Assembly: GCF_042658925.1 (NCBI RefSeq)
Contig: NZ_JBHSRF010000039.1
Span: 17,411-81,410, forward strand
DNA: 64,000 nt
Reading direction: 5' to 3'
Origin: Sphaerisporangium aureirubrum
GTDB taxonomy: Bacteria; Actinomycetota; Actinomycetes; Streptosporangiales; Streptosporangiaceae
Part shown: positions 33,888 to 42,848 of the stretch, one piece after another
Numbering within the stretch: the stretch's first letter is position 1
Layout: each line of letters opens with the position of its first letter
Position numbers and translations under genes: made by a program
The notes under the pieces: generated by a model
Seen by the model: only the letters and a program-made list of their open reading frames with translations
The model's database searches: none
Told to the model about the DNA's origin: nothing

Positions 33888-35243
33888 ATGACAACGACGG
33901 CGACCCGCTTCGACGGCCGGCTCCTCACCCCCGGCGACATCGGCTACGACACCGCCCGCACCGTCTGGAACGCCATGGTCGACCGGCGTCCACGCATGAT
34001 CGTCCGCGCGGCGGGTGTCGCCGACGTGGTGGCCGCCGTGCGCCTGGCCAGGGAAACGGACCTGGAGATCGGCGTGCGCTGCGGCGGCCACAACGTCGCC
34101 GGCTTCGCCGTGCCCGAGGGGGGTCTCATGATCGACCTGACGCCCATGGGCGGCGTGCGGATCGACCCGGTCCGTCGCCGGGCCCGGGTCCAGGGCGGCG
34201 CGCTGCTCGGCTCGCTGGACAGGGCGTCCCAGGCGTACGGCCTGGCCACCACCGCCGGCAACGTATCGCACACCGGCGTCGGCGGGCTCACGCTCGGCGG
34301 CGGCATGGGCTGGCTGGCCCGCCAGCACGGCCTGGCCTGCGACAACGTCATCTCCTACACGATGGTCACCGCGGAGGGGGACGTGGTGACCGCCAGCCGC
34401 ACCGAGAACCCCGACCTGTTCTGGGGCCTGCGCGGCGGTGGCGGCAACTTCGGCATCGTCACCGAGTTCGAGTTCCAGCTGCACCGCACCGGCACTCGGA
34501 CGCTGGTCGCCGAGTTCGACTTCCGCGCCGAGGACGCCGTCCCGGTCATCGAGGGCTGGCGCGACCTGAACGCCGTCGCGCCCCGGCAGGCGACGTTCAC
34601 CGCCGGCGTCGGCAGCGGTCCCGCCGGTCCGATCGCCACACTGGGGTACGTGTGGGTCGGCGACCCGGACGAGGGCCGCCGGCTGCTCCCCGCGATGCGG
34701 GCGCTCGGGCGTCCCGTCGCGTCGCGCGTCACCGCACCGTCGTACCTCGAACTTCAGCGGCGCGACGACTCCACCGGCGGCCACGCCTACCGCCGCTACT
34801 CCAAGGGGCACTACCTGCGGCGATTCCCCACCGCGGCGATCGAGGCGTTCCTGCTGCGCGGCGGCACCGACCTGAGCGCGAGCCCGTACCTGCCGGGCGT
34901 AGGCCTCCAGGCGCACGGCGGCGCGATCGCCGACGTCCCGGAGGCGGACGCGGCGTTCAGCCACCGCGGCACGATGTTCGAGTTCGGTGCCGGTTCCCGC
35001 TGGACCGACCCGGCGCAGGACGACACCATGATGGGCGCCGCCCGCGCCGCCGGTGCGTCGCTCGAGCCGTACGCGAGCGGGGTGTACGTCAACTCGCTGA
35101 CGGCCGAGGAGCTGGCCGACGGGCGGCGCGGCGTGGGGCGGGCGTACTCGGCCGCGAAGCTGGCCCGGCTGACCGCGGTGAAGACCGCGTACGACCCGGG
35201 CAACGTGTTCCACCTGAACCAGAACATCCGCCCGGCATGCTGA
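33888..35243 (+). CDS. FAD-binding oxidoreductase (BBE-like, VAO/PCMH superfamily)
   Basis: A 451-residue flavoprotein of the berberine-bridge-enzyme-like group. The FAD domain shows VRCGGHNVAGFAV, where the His of CGGHN is the usual covalent flavin site, and GNVSHTGVGGLTLGGGMGWL. RGGGGNFGIVTEF follows, and the BBE motif YDPGNVFHLNQNI ends the protein. The second covalent-link Cys of bicovalent members is not obvious. No signal peptide. It oxidises an alcohol, sugar or secondary metabolite. The ATG has no ribosome-binding site, with CAGGCT 7 bases upstream, suggesting a leaderless mRNA. It converges with the MocR-like gene that shares its promoter module. Confidence 0.85.
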   Translation: MTTTATRFDGRLLTPGDIGYDTARTVWNAMVDRRPRMIVRAAGVADVVAAVRLARETDLEIGVRCGGHNVAGFAVPEGGLMIDLTPMGGVRIDPVRRRARVQGGALLGSLDRASQAYGLATTAGNVSHTGVGGLTLGGGMGWLARQHGLACDNVISYTMVTAEGDVVTASRTENPDLFWGLRGGGGNFGIVTEFEFQLHRTGTRTLVAEFDFRAEDAVPVIEGWRDLNAVAPRQATFTAGVGSGPAGPIATLGYVWVGDPDEGRRLLPAMRALGRPVASRVTAPSYLELQRRDDSTGGHAYRRYSKGHYLRRFPTAAIEAFLLRGGTDLSASPYLPGVGLQAHGGAIADVPEADAAFSHRGTMFEFGAGSRWTDPAQDDTMMGAARAAGASLEPYASGVYVNSLTAEELADGRRGVGRAYSAAKLARLTAVKTAYDPGNVFHLNQNIRPAC

Positions 35244-35287
35244 CGCGCACGTCCTGGCCGTGCCGCCGGGGGAGCGCCCCTGCGCGA

Positions 35288-36721
35288 TCAGGGGCTCCGT
35301 ACCTCCCGGATGGCCGTCGCCAGCAGCGCGACCCCCTCGGCGATGGCGCTCTCGCCGAGGATGGCGTAGCCGAAGATGAGGCCGCCCGGTCCGGCGCCGG
35401 CGATCCGGTACGGGCCGACGCCGTGGATGCCGAGCCCGTGCCGGGCGGCGGCCGTCACCACCGCCGCCTCGTCGAGATCGGGCGGGAGCCAGGCGACCAC
35501 ATGCTGCCCGGCGGCGACCCCGGCCGGTTCCAGATCGGGCAGGTGAGTGCGCAGCGCGTCCAGCAGCGCGTCGCGGCGGCGGCGGTACACCGGACGCATC
35601 CGGCGCAGGTGGCGGTCGAACTCGCCGCGCGCGAGGAAGTCGGCGAACGTCAACTGGTCGATGACCGGCGAACCGCGGTCGGCGAGGACCTTCGCCGCGG
35701 CGACGTCGGCGACCAGCCGGGGAGGCACCACCAGCCAGCCGAGCCGCAACCCCGGCGCGAGCGTCTTGCTGGCCGTACCGCAGTAGACGACGTGATCGGG
35801 CGCCAGGCCCTGCATGGCGCCCACCGGCGACCGGTCGTAGCGGTACTCCGCGTCGTAATCGTCCTCGACCACGAGCGCGCCGCGGCTCTTCGCCCAGCGG
35901 ATCACCTCGGCCCTCGCCGCAGCCGACAGCACCCCGCCGGTGGGCCACTGGTGCGACGGCGTGAGCACGACCGCATCGGCGTCGGCCCGGTGGAGCGCGT
36001 CGACCTGAACGCCGTCCGGACCCACCGGTATGCCGACCACGTCCAGACCGGCCGCGGCGGCCAGCACCCGGGCGTCGTCGCTGGACGAGGGGTCTTCCAG
36101 TGCGATCCGCCTGGCACCGTGCCGGACGAGCACCTGGATCAGCAGCGAGATGCCCTGCCCGTAGCCGTTGCAGATCACCATGTTGCCCGGGACCGACGAT
36201 GTGCCGCGCACCCGGTTGAGGTAGTCGCACAGGGCCCCGTGCAGTTCCGGCACGCCACGCCCGTCGAGGTAGGCGAACCGGTCGTTGGGCGTGGTGGTGA
36301 GCACGGTACGGACCGATCGCAGCCATGCGGCCCGCGGGAACTGCGACACGTCGGTGCGCCCGTACCCGAAGTCGACCCTGAAGCCGGCTCCGCGCACGGC
36401 CGCCCGCGCCGTCGAAGCCGCGGCATCCGCGCCGGTCGGCGGCATCGAAGCGGCGACCTGGGTGTAACCACCCGATCGACTGGCAAGATAGCCCTCGGCC
36501 ACGAGCTGCTGGTAGGCCTCCACGACCACCCCGCGGGAAACCCCGAGGCCGGTCGCGAGGGTCCGCGTAGGCGGCAGCGACGCGCCCACGCGTAGCCGCC
36601 CGGCCCGGATGCTCGCCCGGATGGACGCCTCGATCTGCCGGTGCAGTGGCACCCCGGCATCGCGGTCCAGCTCGATGAGCAGGTCCTCGGCAAGCCCTGA
36701 ATTGGTCCTCAATCGGCCCAC
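35288..36721 (-). CDS. MocR/PdxR-family transcriptional regulator (GntR-aminotransferase fusion)
   Basis: A 477-residue fusion of a GntR winged helix (about 15-85: LRVGASLPPTRTLATGLGVS) with a fold-type I aminotransferase-like domain (about 115-477). PLP-site features are visible: PSHQWPTGGVLS, VVEDDYDAEYRYD and YCGTASKTLAPGLRLGW with the PLP lysine. MocR proteins usually control vitamin B6 or amino-acid metabolism genes. GTG at 36721 gives VGRLRTNSG; the reading frame upstream is noise. The first codons lie inside the repeated promoter module also found before the FAD-linked oxidase, which is therefore its probable target. Confidence 0.85.
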   Translation of the reverse strand: MGRLRTNSGLAEDLLIELDRDAGVPLHRQIEASIRASIRAGRLRVGASLPPTRTLATGLGVSRGVVVEAYQQLVAEGYLASRSGGYTQVAASMPPTGADAAASTARAAVRGAGFRVDFGYGRTDVSQFPRAAWLRSVRTVLTTTPNDRFAYLDGRGVPELHGALCDYLNRVRGTSSVPGNMVICNGYGQGISLLIQVLVRHGARRIALEDPSSSDDARVLAAAAGLDVVGIPVGPDGVQVDALHRADADAVVLTPSHQWPTGGVLSAAARAEVIRWAKSRGALVVEDDYDAEYRYDRSPVGAMQGLAPDHVVYCGTASKTLAPGLRLGWLVVPPRLVADVAAAKVLADRGSPVIDQLTFADFLARGEFDRHLRRMRPVYRRRRDALLDALRTHLPDLEPAGVAAGQHVVAWLPPDLDEAAVVTAAARHGLGIHGVGPYRIAGAGPGGLIFGYAILGESAIAEGVALLATAIREVRSP

Positions 36722-36766
36722 ATGAGCGGACCATATCGGCGGGTACCGATTCCTGCCAAGGTGACG
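36700..36766. repeat. MocR-type promoter/operator module, copy 2
   Basis: It matches the module at 33819-33884 over about 66 bases with few differences (GAATTGGTCCTCAA, then GAGCGGACC and GGGTACCGATTCCTG). It overlaps the start of the MocR-like gene, consistent with autoregulation. Confidence 0.65.
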
Positions 36767-36816
36767 CCGGGCAGCCCGGCGCCGACGGTGCCTGCGGCCG
36801 TGCCGGGACCAGGTGG

Positions 36817-38256
36817 TCAGCGGCCGTACGCCTCCAGCAGCCGCAGCCACACCTCGCTGACCGTGGGGAACGACGGAACCGCGTGCCATAGCCGGTCCAG
36901 CGGAACCTCGCCGACGACCGCGATCGTCGCGGCGTGCAGCAGTTCCGCGACGTCCGGACCCGCGAGCGTGCAGCCGACGATCACTTTCCTGTCCTCGTCG
37001 ACGACCATGCGGGCGTGCCCCCGGTAGCCGTCGGCGTGCAGGGCGGACCCGGCGACGGCACCCAGGTCGTGGTCGACGACGCGGATCCGTACCCCGGCGG
37101 CCGTGGCAGCGGCGGCGGTCAGCCCCACCGACGCGATCTCCGGTTCGGTGAAGACCACCTGGGGCACCGCGCGCTCGTCGGCCGTGGCCACGTGCCGGCC
37201 CCATCGGCCGTCCTCGACCGCTTCGCCCTTCGCCCGCGCCACGATGACGTCGCCGACCGCGCGGGCCTGGTACTTGCCCTGATGGGTCAGCAGCGCTCGC
37301 CGGTTGACGTCACCGGCGGCGTACAGCCACCCGTCTCCGATCGGCGCCCCGTCCTCCCCGACCACGCGCAGCGTGTCGTCCACCGGGAGCCAGGCACCGG
37401 GTGGCAGGCCGACGGCGCCGAGACCGATGTCCTGGGTGTTCGGTGTCCGGCCGATCGCCACCAGCACCTCGTCGGCCTCGACCCGCTCGCCGCCGGTCGT
37501 CGTGATGTGCACCGTTCCGCCCTGGTCGCGGTGCACCGAGGCGGCCTCCACCCCGAGCCGTACCGACACACCGGCCTCCCGCAACGCCTCGGTGACCCGC
37601 TCCCCGGCGAACGGCTCGGCCCGCGGCAGCACACCGCCACGGGCCAGCATCGTCACCGAGGACCCCAGGGCGGCGAAGGCGGTCGCCATCTCCGACGCCA
37701 CCACGCCACCACCGATGATCGCGAGCCGGCCGGGGACCGCGCTCGCGGCGGCCGCCTCCCGGCTGGTCCACGGCGCGGCCTCGCGCAGACCGGGAACGTC
37801 CGGCAGCAGCGCACTGCTTCCGGTCGCGACGACCACCGCATGCCGGGCCGTCAACGTGACCGGGACGCCGTCGCCGCCGGTCACCTCGACCACCTTCGCG
37901 GACACGAACCGGCCCTGACCACGGTGCAGAGCGATCCCGGCCGAATCGAGCCAACCGACCTGACCGTCATCATTCCAATGCGAGGCGAAGGAATCCCGGC
38001 GGCCCAGCACCGCGGCCACGTCGAGACCACTGGTCACCGCCTCGCGCGCTCCCGGCACCTGACGCGCCGCCCGCAACGCCGCCGCGCTGCGCAGCAACGC
38101 CTTGGTCGGCATACAGGCCCAGTAGGCGCACTCCCCACCGACGAGCTCACGCTCGACGACGGCGGCGCTGAGCCCGCCCCGCACGACCCGGTCGGCGACG
38201 TTCTCCCCGGCCGGCCCGGCCCCGAGGACAACGACGTCGTAAGTGTTGCCGTCCAT
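36817..38256 (-). CDS. Pyridine nucleotide-disulfide oxidoreductase (dihydrolipoamide dehydrogenase-like)
   Basis: A 479-residue two-dinucleotide-fold flavoprotein. The N-terminal FAD motif is VVVLGAGPAGENVADRV. The redox disulfide is in GGECAYWACMPTKALLR (C-X4-C, CAYWAC). The NAD(P)H fold is LAIIGGGVVASEMATAF, followed by the second FAD contact YAAGDVN. The C-terminal interface domain keeps a PSFPTVSE segment in place of the usual HPT-SE motif. It reduces a disulfide, quinone or metal substrate. ATG at 38256 has GAAGGGAA and begins 1 base after the stop of the upstream membrane protein gene, so the two are cotranscribed and probably TetR-controlled. Confidence 0.88.
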   Translation of the reverse strand: MDGNTYDVVVLGAGPAGENVADRVVRGGLSAAVVERELVGGECAYWACMPTKALLRSAAALRAARQVPGAREAVTSGLDVAAVLGRRDSFASHWNDDGQVGWLDSAGIALHRGQGRFVSAKVVEVTGGDGVPVTLTARHAVVVATGSSALLPDVPGLREAAPWTSREAAAASAVPGRLAIIGGGVVASEMATAFAALGSSVTMLARGGVLPRAEPFAGERVTEALREAGVSVRLGVEAASVHRDQGGTVHITTTGGERVEADEVLVAIGRTPNTQDIGLGAVGLPPGAWLPVDDTLRVVGEDGAPIGDGWLYAAGDVNRRALLTHQGKYQARAVGDVIVARAKGEAVEDGRWGRHVATADERAVPQVVFTEPEIASVGLTAAAATAAGVRIRVVDHDLGAVAGSALHADGYRGHARMVVDEDRKVIVGCTLAGPDVAELLHAATIAVVGEVPLDRLWHAVPSFPTVSEVWLRLLEAYGR

Positions 38257-38257
38257 G

Positions 38258-38818
38258 TCAGTTTCCCTTCGCGGCCCGGCCGAGACGGAAGGCCGAGATG
38301 AGGAAGAAGATGCCACCGGGGATGGCATACCCGGCCGCGTTGGTCAGCGTCGGGCTCTCCGCGGCGGCACCGATGATGAACGACGTACCGGCGAGCACGG
38401 AGATGCCACCACTGATGATCATCGGCCACTGCCCGCCCATCTTGCGCCGGGTGACACCCACGATCAGCTGGACCACCCCGGCCACGATCGCCCAGGCGCC
38501 CCACACCCGCAGCACCGCCGGGATACCGGACGTGCAGGCGATGGCCACCCCGACGGCGGTGATCAGGCTGACCGCGATGTTCACGTACAGCAGGACGGGT
38601 GATCCGGTGGCGCGCGACGCGCGGGCGTCCACGACGGCGGCACCCACGTCGAACAGCGGGTAGAGCACGAGCAGAGCGACCGCGAGCGGACCCAGCTTCG
38701 AGGCGGTCGTGAACATCACGAGAGCCCAGACGACGGCGAAGGCGAACCGGACGAAGTACAGCCGCCGCAGTGCGGACGCGGTCCCGGAAATACCAGGCGA
38801 AGCAGCGATAGCACTCAT
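38258..38818 (-). CDS. Small polytopic membrane protein (DUF308/HdeD-like)
   Basis: A 186-residue membrane protein with about six short hydrophobic helices; the plan resembles the HdeD/DUF308 group (WAIVAGVVQLIVGV, GGISVLAGTSFIIGA). ATG at 38818 has AAAGGAT upstream. It is the first gene of the unit with the disulfide oxidoreductase, divergent from a TetR gene across two copies of a 14-base operator. A stress role is inference from family resemblance. Confidence 0.75.
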   Translation of the reverse strand: MSAIAASPGISGTASALRRLYFVRFAFAVVWALVMFTTASKLGPLAVALLVLYPLFDVGAAVVDARASRATGSPVLLYVNIAVSLITAVGVAIACTSGIPAVLRVWGAWAIVAGVVQLIVGVTRRKMGGQWPMIISGGISVLAGTSFIIGAAAESPTLTNAAGYAIPGGIFFLISAFRLGRAAKGN

Positions 38819-38854
38819 GATGATCCTTTCGGTGGATGAGCGGCCTTCTCGACT

Positions 38855-38868
38855 AGACCGAACGTTCT
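38855..38868. promoter_or_regulatory. TetR operator copy 1 (AGACCGAACGTTCT)
   Basis: The core GAACGTTC is palindromic. The same 14 bases recur at 38908-38921, 53 bases downstream, within the divergent TetR/DUF308 promoter. Confidence 0.7.
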
Positions 38869-38907
38869 GTCTCGCCACAGCATGGCAAGTTACGGCGCAA
38901 ACTGTCA

Positions 38908-38921
38908 AGACCGAACGTTCT
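38908..38921. promoter_or_regulatory. TetR operator copy 2 (AGACCGAACGTTCT)
   Basis: An exact direct repeat of 38855-38868, placed just before the TetR gene's -10-like TAGGAT (38928-38933). Confidence 0.7.
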
Positions 38922-38939
38922 ATCCACTAGGATGGCCAT

Positions 38940-39542
38940 ATGTCCAGCCAATCCGAAGCCCGGCCGTCCGAGGCGCGGTCCCGGCTGCTCAACACGGCCA
39001 CCCGTCTCTTCTACGCGGAGGGCATCCACGCCGTCGGCATCGATCGCATCGTCGCCGAGGCGCAGGTGACGCGCGCCACCCTCTACCGGCACTTCCCCGG
39101 CAAGGAAGACCTCGTCCTCGCCTACCTGAACGAGGTCGACCGCGCCATGCGCAGTCAGGCGAACGAGGCCGTAACCGCCGGCCTACCGCCCGCCGACACC
39201 ATCCAGGCCCTGAGCAAGTCCATCGCCCAAGGCATCCAGTCCTCCGGCTTCCGCGGATGCGCCTTCCTCAACGCCGCCGCCGAGTACCCCGACCCCGAAT
39301 CACCGGTACACAAGGCCGTCCTCGCCCACCGCCAATGGTTCCTGGAAACCGTCACGGCCCTACTGGCCAAGATCCAGACCCCCGGCGCCGCCCCCGCCGC
39401 CCGCCACTTCGTAATGATGCGCGACGGCGCCATGGCCGCCGGCTGCCTGTTCGACCCGACACTGATCTGCGAGACGTTCCTGCACGGAGTCGAGAGGCTC
39501 CTGGAGGTCTATGCCACCACCGCGTACAGCCGTTCCGGCTGA
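38940..39542 (+). CDS. TetR-family transcriptional regulator
   Basis: A 200-residue TetR repressor. The helix-turn-helix occupies about residues 15-60 (TRLFYAEGIHAVGIDRIVAE, then VTRATLYRHFPGKEDLVLAY), and the rest is a helical ligand domain with FRGCAFLNAAAEY typical of one TetR subgroup. ATG at 38940 follows TAGGAT by 6 bases with no ribosome-binding site, so the transcript is probably leaderless. It is divergent from the DUF308/oxidoreductase unit, and both promoters contain the repeated operator. Confidence 0.88.
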   Translation: MSSQSEARPSEARSRLLNTATRLFYAEGIHAVGIDRIVAEAQVTRATLYRHFPGKEDLVLAYLNEVDRAMRSQANEAVTAGLPPADTIQALSKSIAQGIQSSGFRGCAFLNAAAEYPDPESPVHKAVLAHRQWFLETVTALLAKIQTPGAAPAARHFVMMRDGAMAAGCLFDPTLICETFLHGVERLLEVYATTAYSRSG

Positions 39543-39648
39543 CCTGGCAAGGACGCGGCGGCTCACTCCCGCGGCGCGGGGAGGCAGGTCATCGGTTTCT
39601 TCATCGCTGCCGGGACCCCGGCAGGTCATGGTGGATAGCCTGGCCGGT

Positions 39649-40551
39649 GTGCAAATAGGGGTGAACGTACCGAATTTCGGTCCCGGCACCGACCCGGACA
39701 CGCTGCGGCAGTGGGCGCAGACCGTGGAGGGCCTGGGATTCGACCTGTTGATGGTCTCCGACCACGTCGCGGTGACCCCGGACGTCGCGGAGCAGTACCC
39801 GGCTCCGTTCTACGAGCCCTTCACCACCCTGGCGTGGCTGGCCGGGATCACCCGCCGCGTCCGGATCGGCACCACGGTGCTCATCGTCCCGTACCGCCAC
39901 CCTCTGCTGGTCGCCCGCATGGCCGCCAACCTCGACCGGCTCAGCGGCGGGCGGCTCGTGCTCGGGATGGGGGTGGGCTGGGCGCGCCAGGAGTTCGCCG
40001 CCCTGGGGGTGCCCTTCGAACGGCGCGGCGCGCTGACCGACGAGTACCTGCTCGCGATCCGCGCCGCCTGGCAGGACGAGGGCGACTACGGCGCCGGGCA
40101 CATCCCCTTCTGGATCGGCGGCAACAGCGACGCCGGCCTGCGCCGGGCCGTGCGCCTCGGTGACGCGTGGCATCCTCTGCGCTTCACGCTGCCCTGGCTG
40201 CGCGAGGCGGTCGGGCGGCTGGGGAAGATCGCGAGCGAGCAGGGACGTCCGGTGCCGGCCCTGGCACCGCGCATCGCACTGCGCTTCACCGACGAGCCTC
40301 TGAACGGGGACGACCGGCTCGCCGGCGAGGGCTCGGCGGACCAGATCCTCGATGACCTGCGAGAACTACAGGCGCTCGGCGCCGGCACCGTCGTGCTCGA
40401 CCCGTTCGGCGGCGATCCCGAGGAGACCCGCCATCCGCAGCGCGCCTGGCACGCGCTGGCGACCGTGGCGAACCTGTGGAACCTGAACGACGACGGCGAC
40501 GCCTCAGCGGACGGCGCCACCCGGACGACCACCACGAAGGAGCGTCAGTGA
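39649..40551 (+). CDS. LLM-class (luciferase-like) F420-type oxidoreductase
   Basis: A 300-residue TIM-barrel flavin/F420 enzyme. Family features are GVNVPNFGPGTDPDTLRQWA, GFDLLMVSDHVAV, RVRIGTTVLIVPYRHPL and RLVLGMGVGWARQEF. It probably uses reduced F420 or FMN on an unknown substrate. GTG at 39649 is chosen because TAGCCT (39636-39641) ends 7 bases upstream, fitting a leaderless transcript; ATG at 39628 is an alternative. Its stop overlaps the deaminase start (GTGA). Confidence 0.85.
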   Translation: MQIGVNVPNFGPGTDPDTLRQWAQTVEGLGFDLLMVSDHVAVTPDVAEQYPAPFYEPFTTLAWLAGITRRVRIGTTVLIVPYRHPLLVARMAANLDRLSGGRLVLGMGVGWARQEFAALGVPFERRGALTDEYLLAIRAAWQDEGDYGAGHIPFWIGGNSDAGLRRAVRLGDAWHPLRFTLPWLREAVGRLGKIASEQGRPVPALAPRIALRFTDEPLNGDDRLAGEGSADQILDDLRELQALGAGTVVLDPFGGDPEETRHPQRAWHALATVANLWNLNDDGDASADGATRTTTTKERQ

Positions 40552-41060
40552 CACCCGAGAACCACGCAACGCCCTCCGAGCACGGCACATCGGTGTCCGA
40601 GGGCCTGTCGGTGACCGGCGAGGACGTGGCGCTGACGCCTGAGGACGAGGCGTTTCTCCGCCGGGCCATCGGGCTCGCCGCGAAGGCACGCGCCGGCGGC
40701 GACCCGCCGTTCGGCTCGCTGCTGGCCGGCCCCGACGGGAACGTCCTGGCCGAGGACCACAACACCTCCCTCACCGACCGGGACATCACCGCTCACCCGG
40801 AGCTGAAGCTGGCCCGCTGGGCGGCCCGCGAGCTCGACCCCGCGACCGCGGCCGCCACCACCCTGTACACGAGCTGCCAGCCCTGCGGCATGTGCGCGGG
40901 TGCGATCGCGCGCTCGGGCCTGGGCCGTGTCGTGTACGCCCTGTCGAACGAGCAGCTCACCGCCCTCAAGCCGCCCGGCACCGCCTTCACCGACGCTCCC
41001 GCGCGCGGCCCCGCCCTGCCGGAGGAGGCCCGCGTCCCCGTGGAGGGCTATTACCGCTGA
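40548..41060 (+). CDS. Nucleoside/guanine deaminase-like protein (CDA fold)
   Basis: A 170-residue zinc deaminase of the cytidine deaminase superfamily. The substrate loop DPPFGSLLAG, the HxE motif as HPE (ITAHPELKLARWA), and the zinc cysteines TSCQPCGMCAGAI are all visible. The usual motif is HAE; Pro between the ligand and the proton-shuttle Glu is a variant. It acts on a base or nucleoside in the cytoplasm. GTG at 40548 is preceded by AAGGAG and coupled to the LLM gene. The first 40 residues are a variable, polar extension. Confidence 0.85.
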   Translation: MTPENHATPSEHGTSVSEGLSVTGEDVALTPEDEAFLRRAIGLAAKARAGGDPPFGSLLAGPDGNVLAEDHNTSLTDRDITAHPELKLARWAARELDPATAAATTLYTSCQPCGMCAGAIARSGLGRVVYALSNEQLTALKPPGTAFTDAPARGPALPEEARVPVEGYYR

Positions 41061-41076
41061 TCGAGGTCACCTCGCG

Positions 41077-41118
41077 AAGGCGGGGTGCGCTCACCTGCTG
41101 GTGAGTGCGCTCCGCCTT
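41077..41118 (+). terminator. Hairpin terminator after the deaminase gene
   Basis: 19-base arms (beginning AAGGCGGGG and ending CTCCGCCTT) pair with only two or three mismatches around a TGCT loop, 16 bases after the stop codon. Confidence 0.6.
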
Positions 41119-41273
41119 GACCTGGATCAGGCGGCGGTGGGCACTAGGCGCGCCTGTCCGGATATGAGGGATTCTTGGCCGGATGAGGGCGGCGGCGCAC
41201 GCCGACCCGTGGGCAGCATGGAAGTCGGGCACGCGGTCCGCGGCAGGCACACTTTTCCAGGAGGTCAGAGGCC

Positions 41274-41912
41274 ATGCCAGAGGTCATCGCGGGGTTGGAG
41301 ATCCCTGAGACGGCGGCGGTCGCCGAAGCGACCAGGCTCATCCGGGAGACCACCAGTCCCCTCATCTACCACCACTCCCGGCGGGTCTTCCTCTTCGGCC
41401 TGATTCACGCGCACCAGCTCGGGGCGAAGCCGGACGCGGAGCTGCTCTACCTGGCGGCCATGTTCCACGACACCGGCCTCCTGACTCCCTTTTCCGACGT
41501 CGAGCAGCGCTTCGAACTCGACGGCGCCGACCACGCGCGCAAGTTCCTCCTGGACCGGGGTTTCTCGCAGGCCGCCGCCGAGACCGTCTGGACGGCGATC
41601 GCGTTGCACACCACGCCGGGCATCCCCGGCCGTATGGCCCCGGAGATCGCCACCACACACCTCGGCGTCCTGACCGACGTGCTCGGCTACGGGCTGGAGG
41701 ACCTGGAACACGACCAGCTTGGGGAAATCCTCGCCGTCCACCCGCGAGGGGACTTCAAGAACGAGTTCCTGCGCGCCTACGTCGACGGTCTCAAGAACCG
41801 CCCCGACACCACGATCGGCACGGTGAACTCCGACGTACTCGAGCACTTCGTCCCCGGCTTCCGGCGCTCGACGACGGTCGAGCGCATCGTCGGCTCCCCC
41901 TGGGCGAGCTGA
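41274..41912 (+). CDS. HD-domain phosphohydrolase-like protein
   Basis: A 212-residue HD-superfamily protein. Metal-binding motifs are IYHHSRRVFLFG, the signature AAMFHDTGLL (His-Asp) and AIALHTTPGIPG. Length and spacing match the cyanamide-hydratase-like group of HD proteins more than nucleotidases. ATG at 41274 has a clear CAGGAGGTC site 10 bases upstream. The next gene begins 4 bases after its stop. The substrate is unknown. Confidence 0.82.
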   Translation: MPEVIAGLEIPETAAVAEATRLIRETTSPLIYHHSRRVFLFGLIHAHQLGAKPDAELLYLAAMFHDTGLLTPFSDVEQRFELDGADHARKFLLDRGFSQAAAETVWTAIALHTTPGIPGRMAPEIATTHLGVLTDVLGYGLEDLEHDQLGEILAVHPRGDFKNEFLRAYVDGLKNRPDTTIGTVNSDVLEHFVPGFRRSTTVERIVGSPWAS

Positions 41913-41916
41913 CCGG

Positions 41917-42837
41917 ATGCGAGCGATCACCGTGCGAGACCGTGACGCCGGTGTCGGCGGCCTCACCCTGACCGACATGCCCTACCCCCACGCCGCGGAG
42001 AACGACGTCATCGTGCGCGTGCACGCCGCGGGCTTCACCCCCGGAGAGCTCGACTGGCCGGGAACCTGGTCCGATCGCGCCGGCCGCGACCGGACACCCA
42101 GCATCCCCGGGCACGAACTGTCCGGCGTCGTGGTCGAGCTCGGCTACGGAACCACCGGCCTCACCGTGGGCCAGCGGGTCTTCGGGCTGACCGACTGGAC
42201 CCGCAATGGATCCCTGGCCGAATACGCCGCGGTGGAGGCTCGCAACCTCGCCCCCCTCGCGGCCGACGTCGACCACACAGTGGCCGCCGCGCTGCCGGTT
42301 TCCGGGCTGACCGCATGGCAGGGACTGTTCGACCACGCCCACCTCGCTACCGGCCAGACCGTCCTCGTTCACGGCGCCGCGGGCGGCGTCGGCTCGATCG
42401 CCGTCCAACTCGCGCGGGAGGCAGGCGCCCATGTGATCGGCACCGGCCGGGCAGACGACCGTGATGTCGTGCTCGGCCTCGGCGCGCAGACCTTCCTCGA
42501 CCTGGACGCCGGCGATCTGCGGCACGCCGGCGAGGTGGACGTGGTGTTCGACGTCATCGGCGGCGACATCCTCGAGCGATCGACCGAACTGGTACGCCCA
42601 GGCGGCACCCTGGTCACCATCGCCACGCCACCCACGGTGCACCCCAAGGGCGGGCGGGCCGTCTTCTTCGTCGTCGAACCCGACCGCGCTCGCCTGGCCG
42701 ACCTCGCCCACCGCCTCCGGGCCGGACGGCTCAAGCCCATCGTCGGCGCCGTACGACCACTTTCCGAAACGGCCTCCGCGTTCGCCCGCCACCACCGCAC
42801 CCCCGGAAAAACGATCATCCAGGTCGCGGACGGATAA
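41917..42837 (+). CDS. NADP-dependent quinone/enone oxidoreductase (zinc-independent MDR)
   Basis: A 306-residue medium-chain dehydrogenase/reductase without zinc ligands. The GroES-like domain shows IPGHELSGVVVELG and the Rossmann domain shows VLVHGAAGGVGSIAVQLA, the quinone oxidoreductase signature. It reduces quinones or activated alkenes with NADPH. The gene follows the HD gene by 4 bases, suggesting cotranscription, and is followed 11 bases later by the YCII-type gene. Confidence 0.87.
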   Translation: MRAITVRDRDAGVGGLTLTDMPYPHAAENDVIVRVHAAGFTPGELDWPGTWSDRAGRDRTPSIPGHELSGVVVELGYGTTGLTVGQRVFGLTDWTRNGSLAEYAAVEARNLAPLAADVDHTVAAALPVSGLTAWQGLFDHAHLATGQTVLVHGAAGGVGSIAVQLAREAGAHVIGTGRADDRDVVLGLGAQTFLDLDAGDLRHAGEVDVVFDVIGGDILERSTELVRPGGTLVTIATPPTVHPKGGRAVFFVVEPDRARLADLAHRLRAGRLKPIVGAVRPLSETASAFARHHRTPGKTIIQVADG

Positions 42838-42848
42838 GTTCTCTCGGC

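Noticed and set aside
33852..36734. 960-residue open frame on the minus strand
   Set aside because: It lies antisense to the FAD oxidase and out of frame with the MocR gene; its composition is Arg/Gly-rich with no domain motif.
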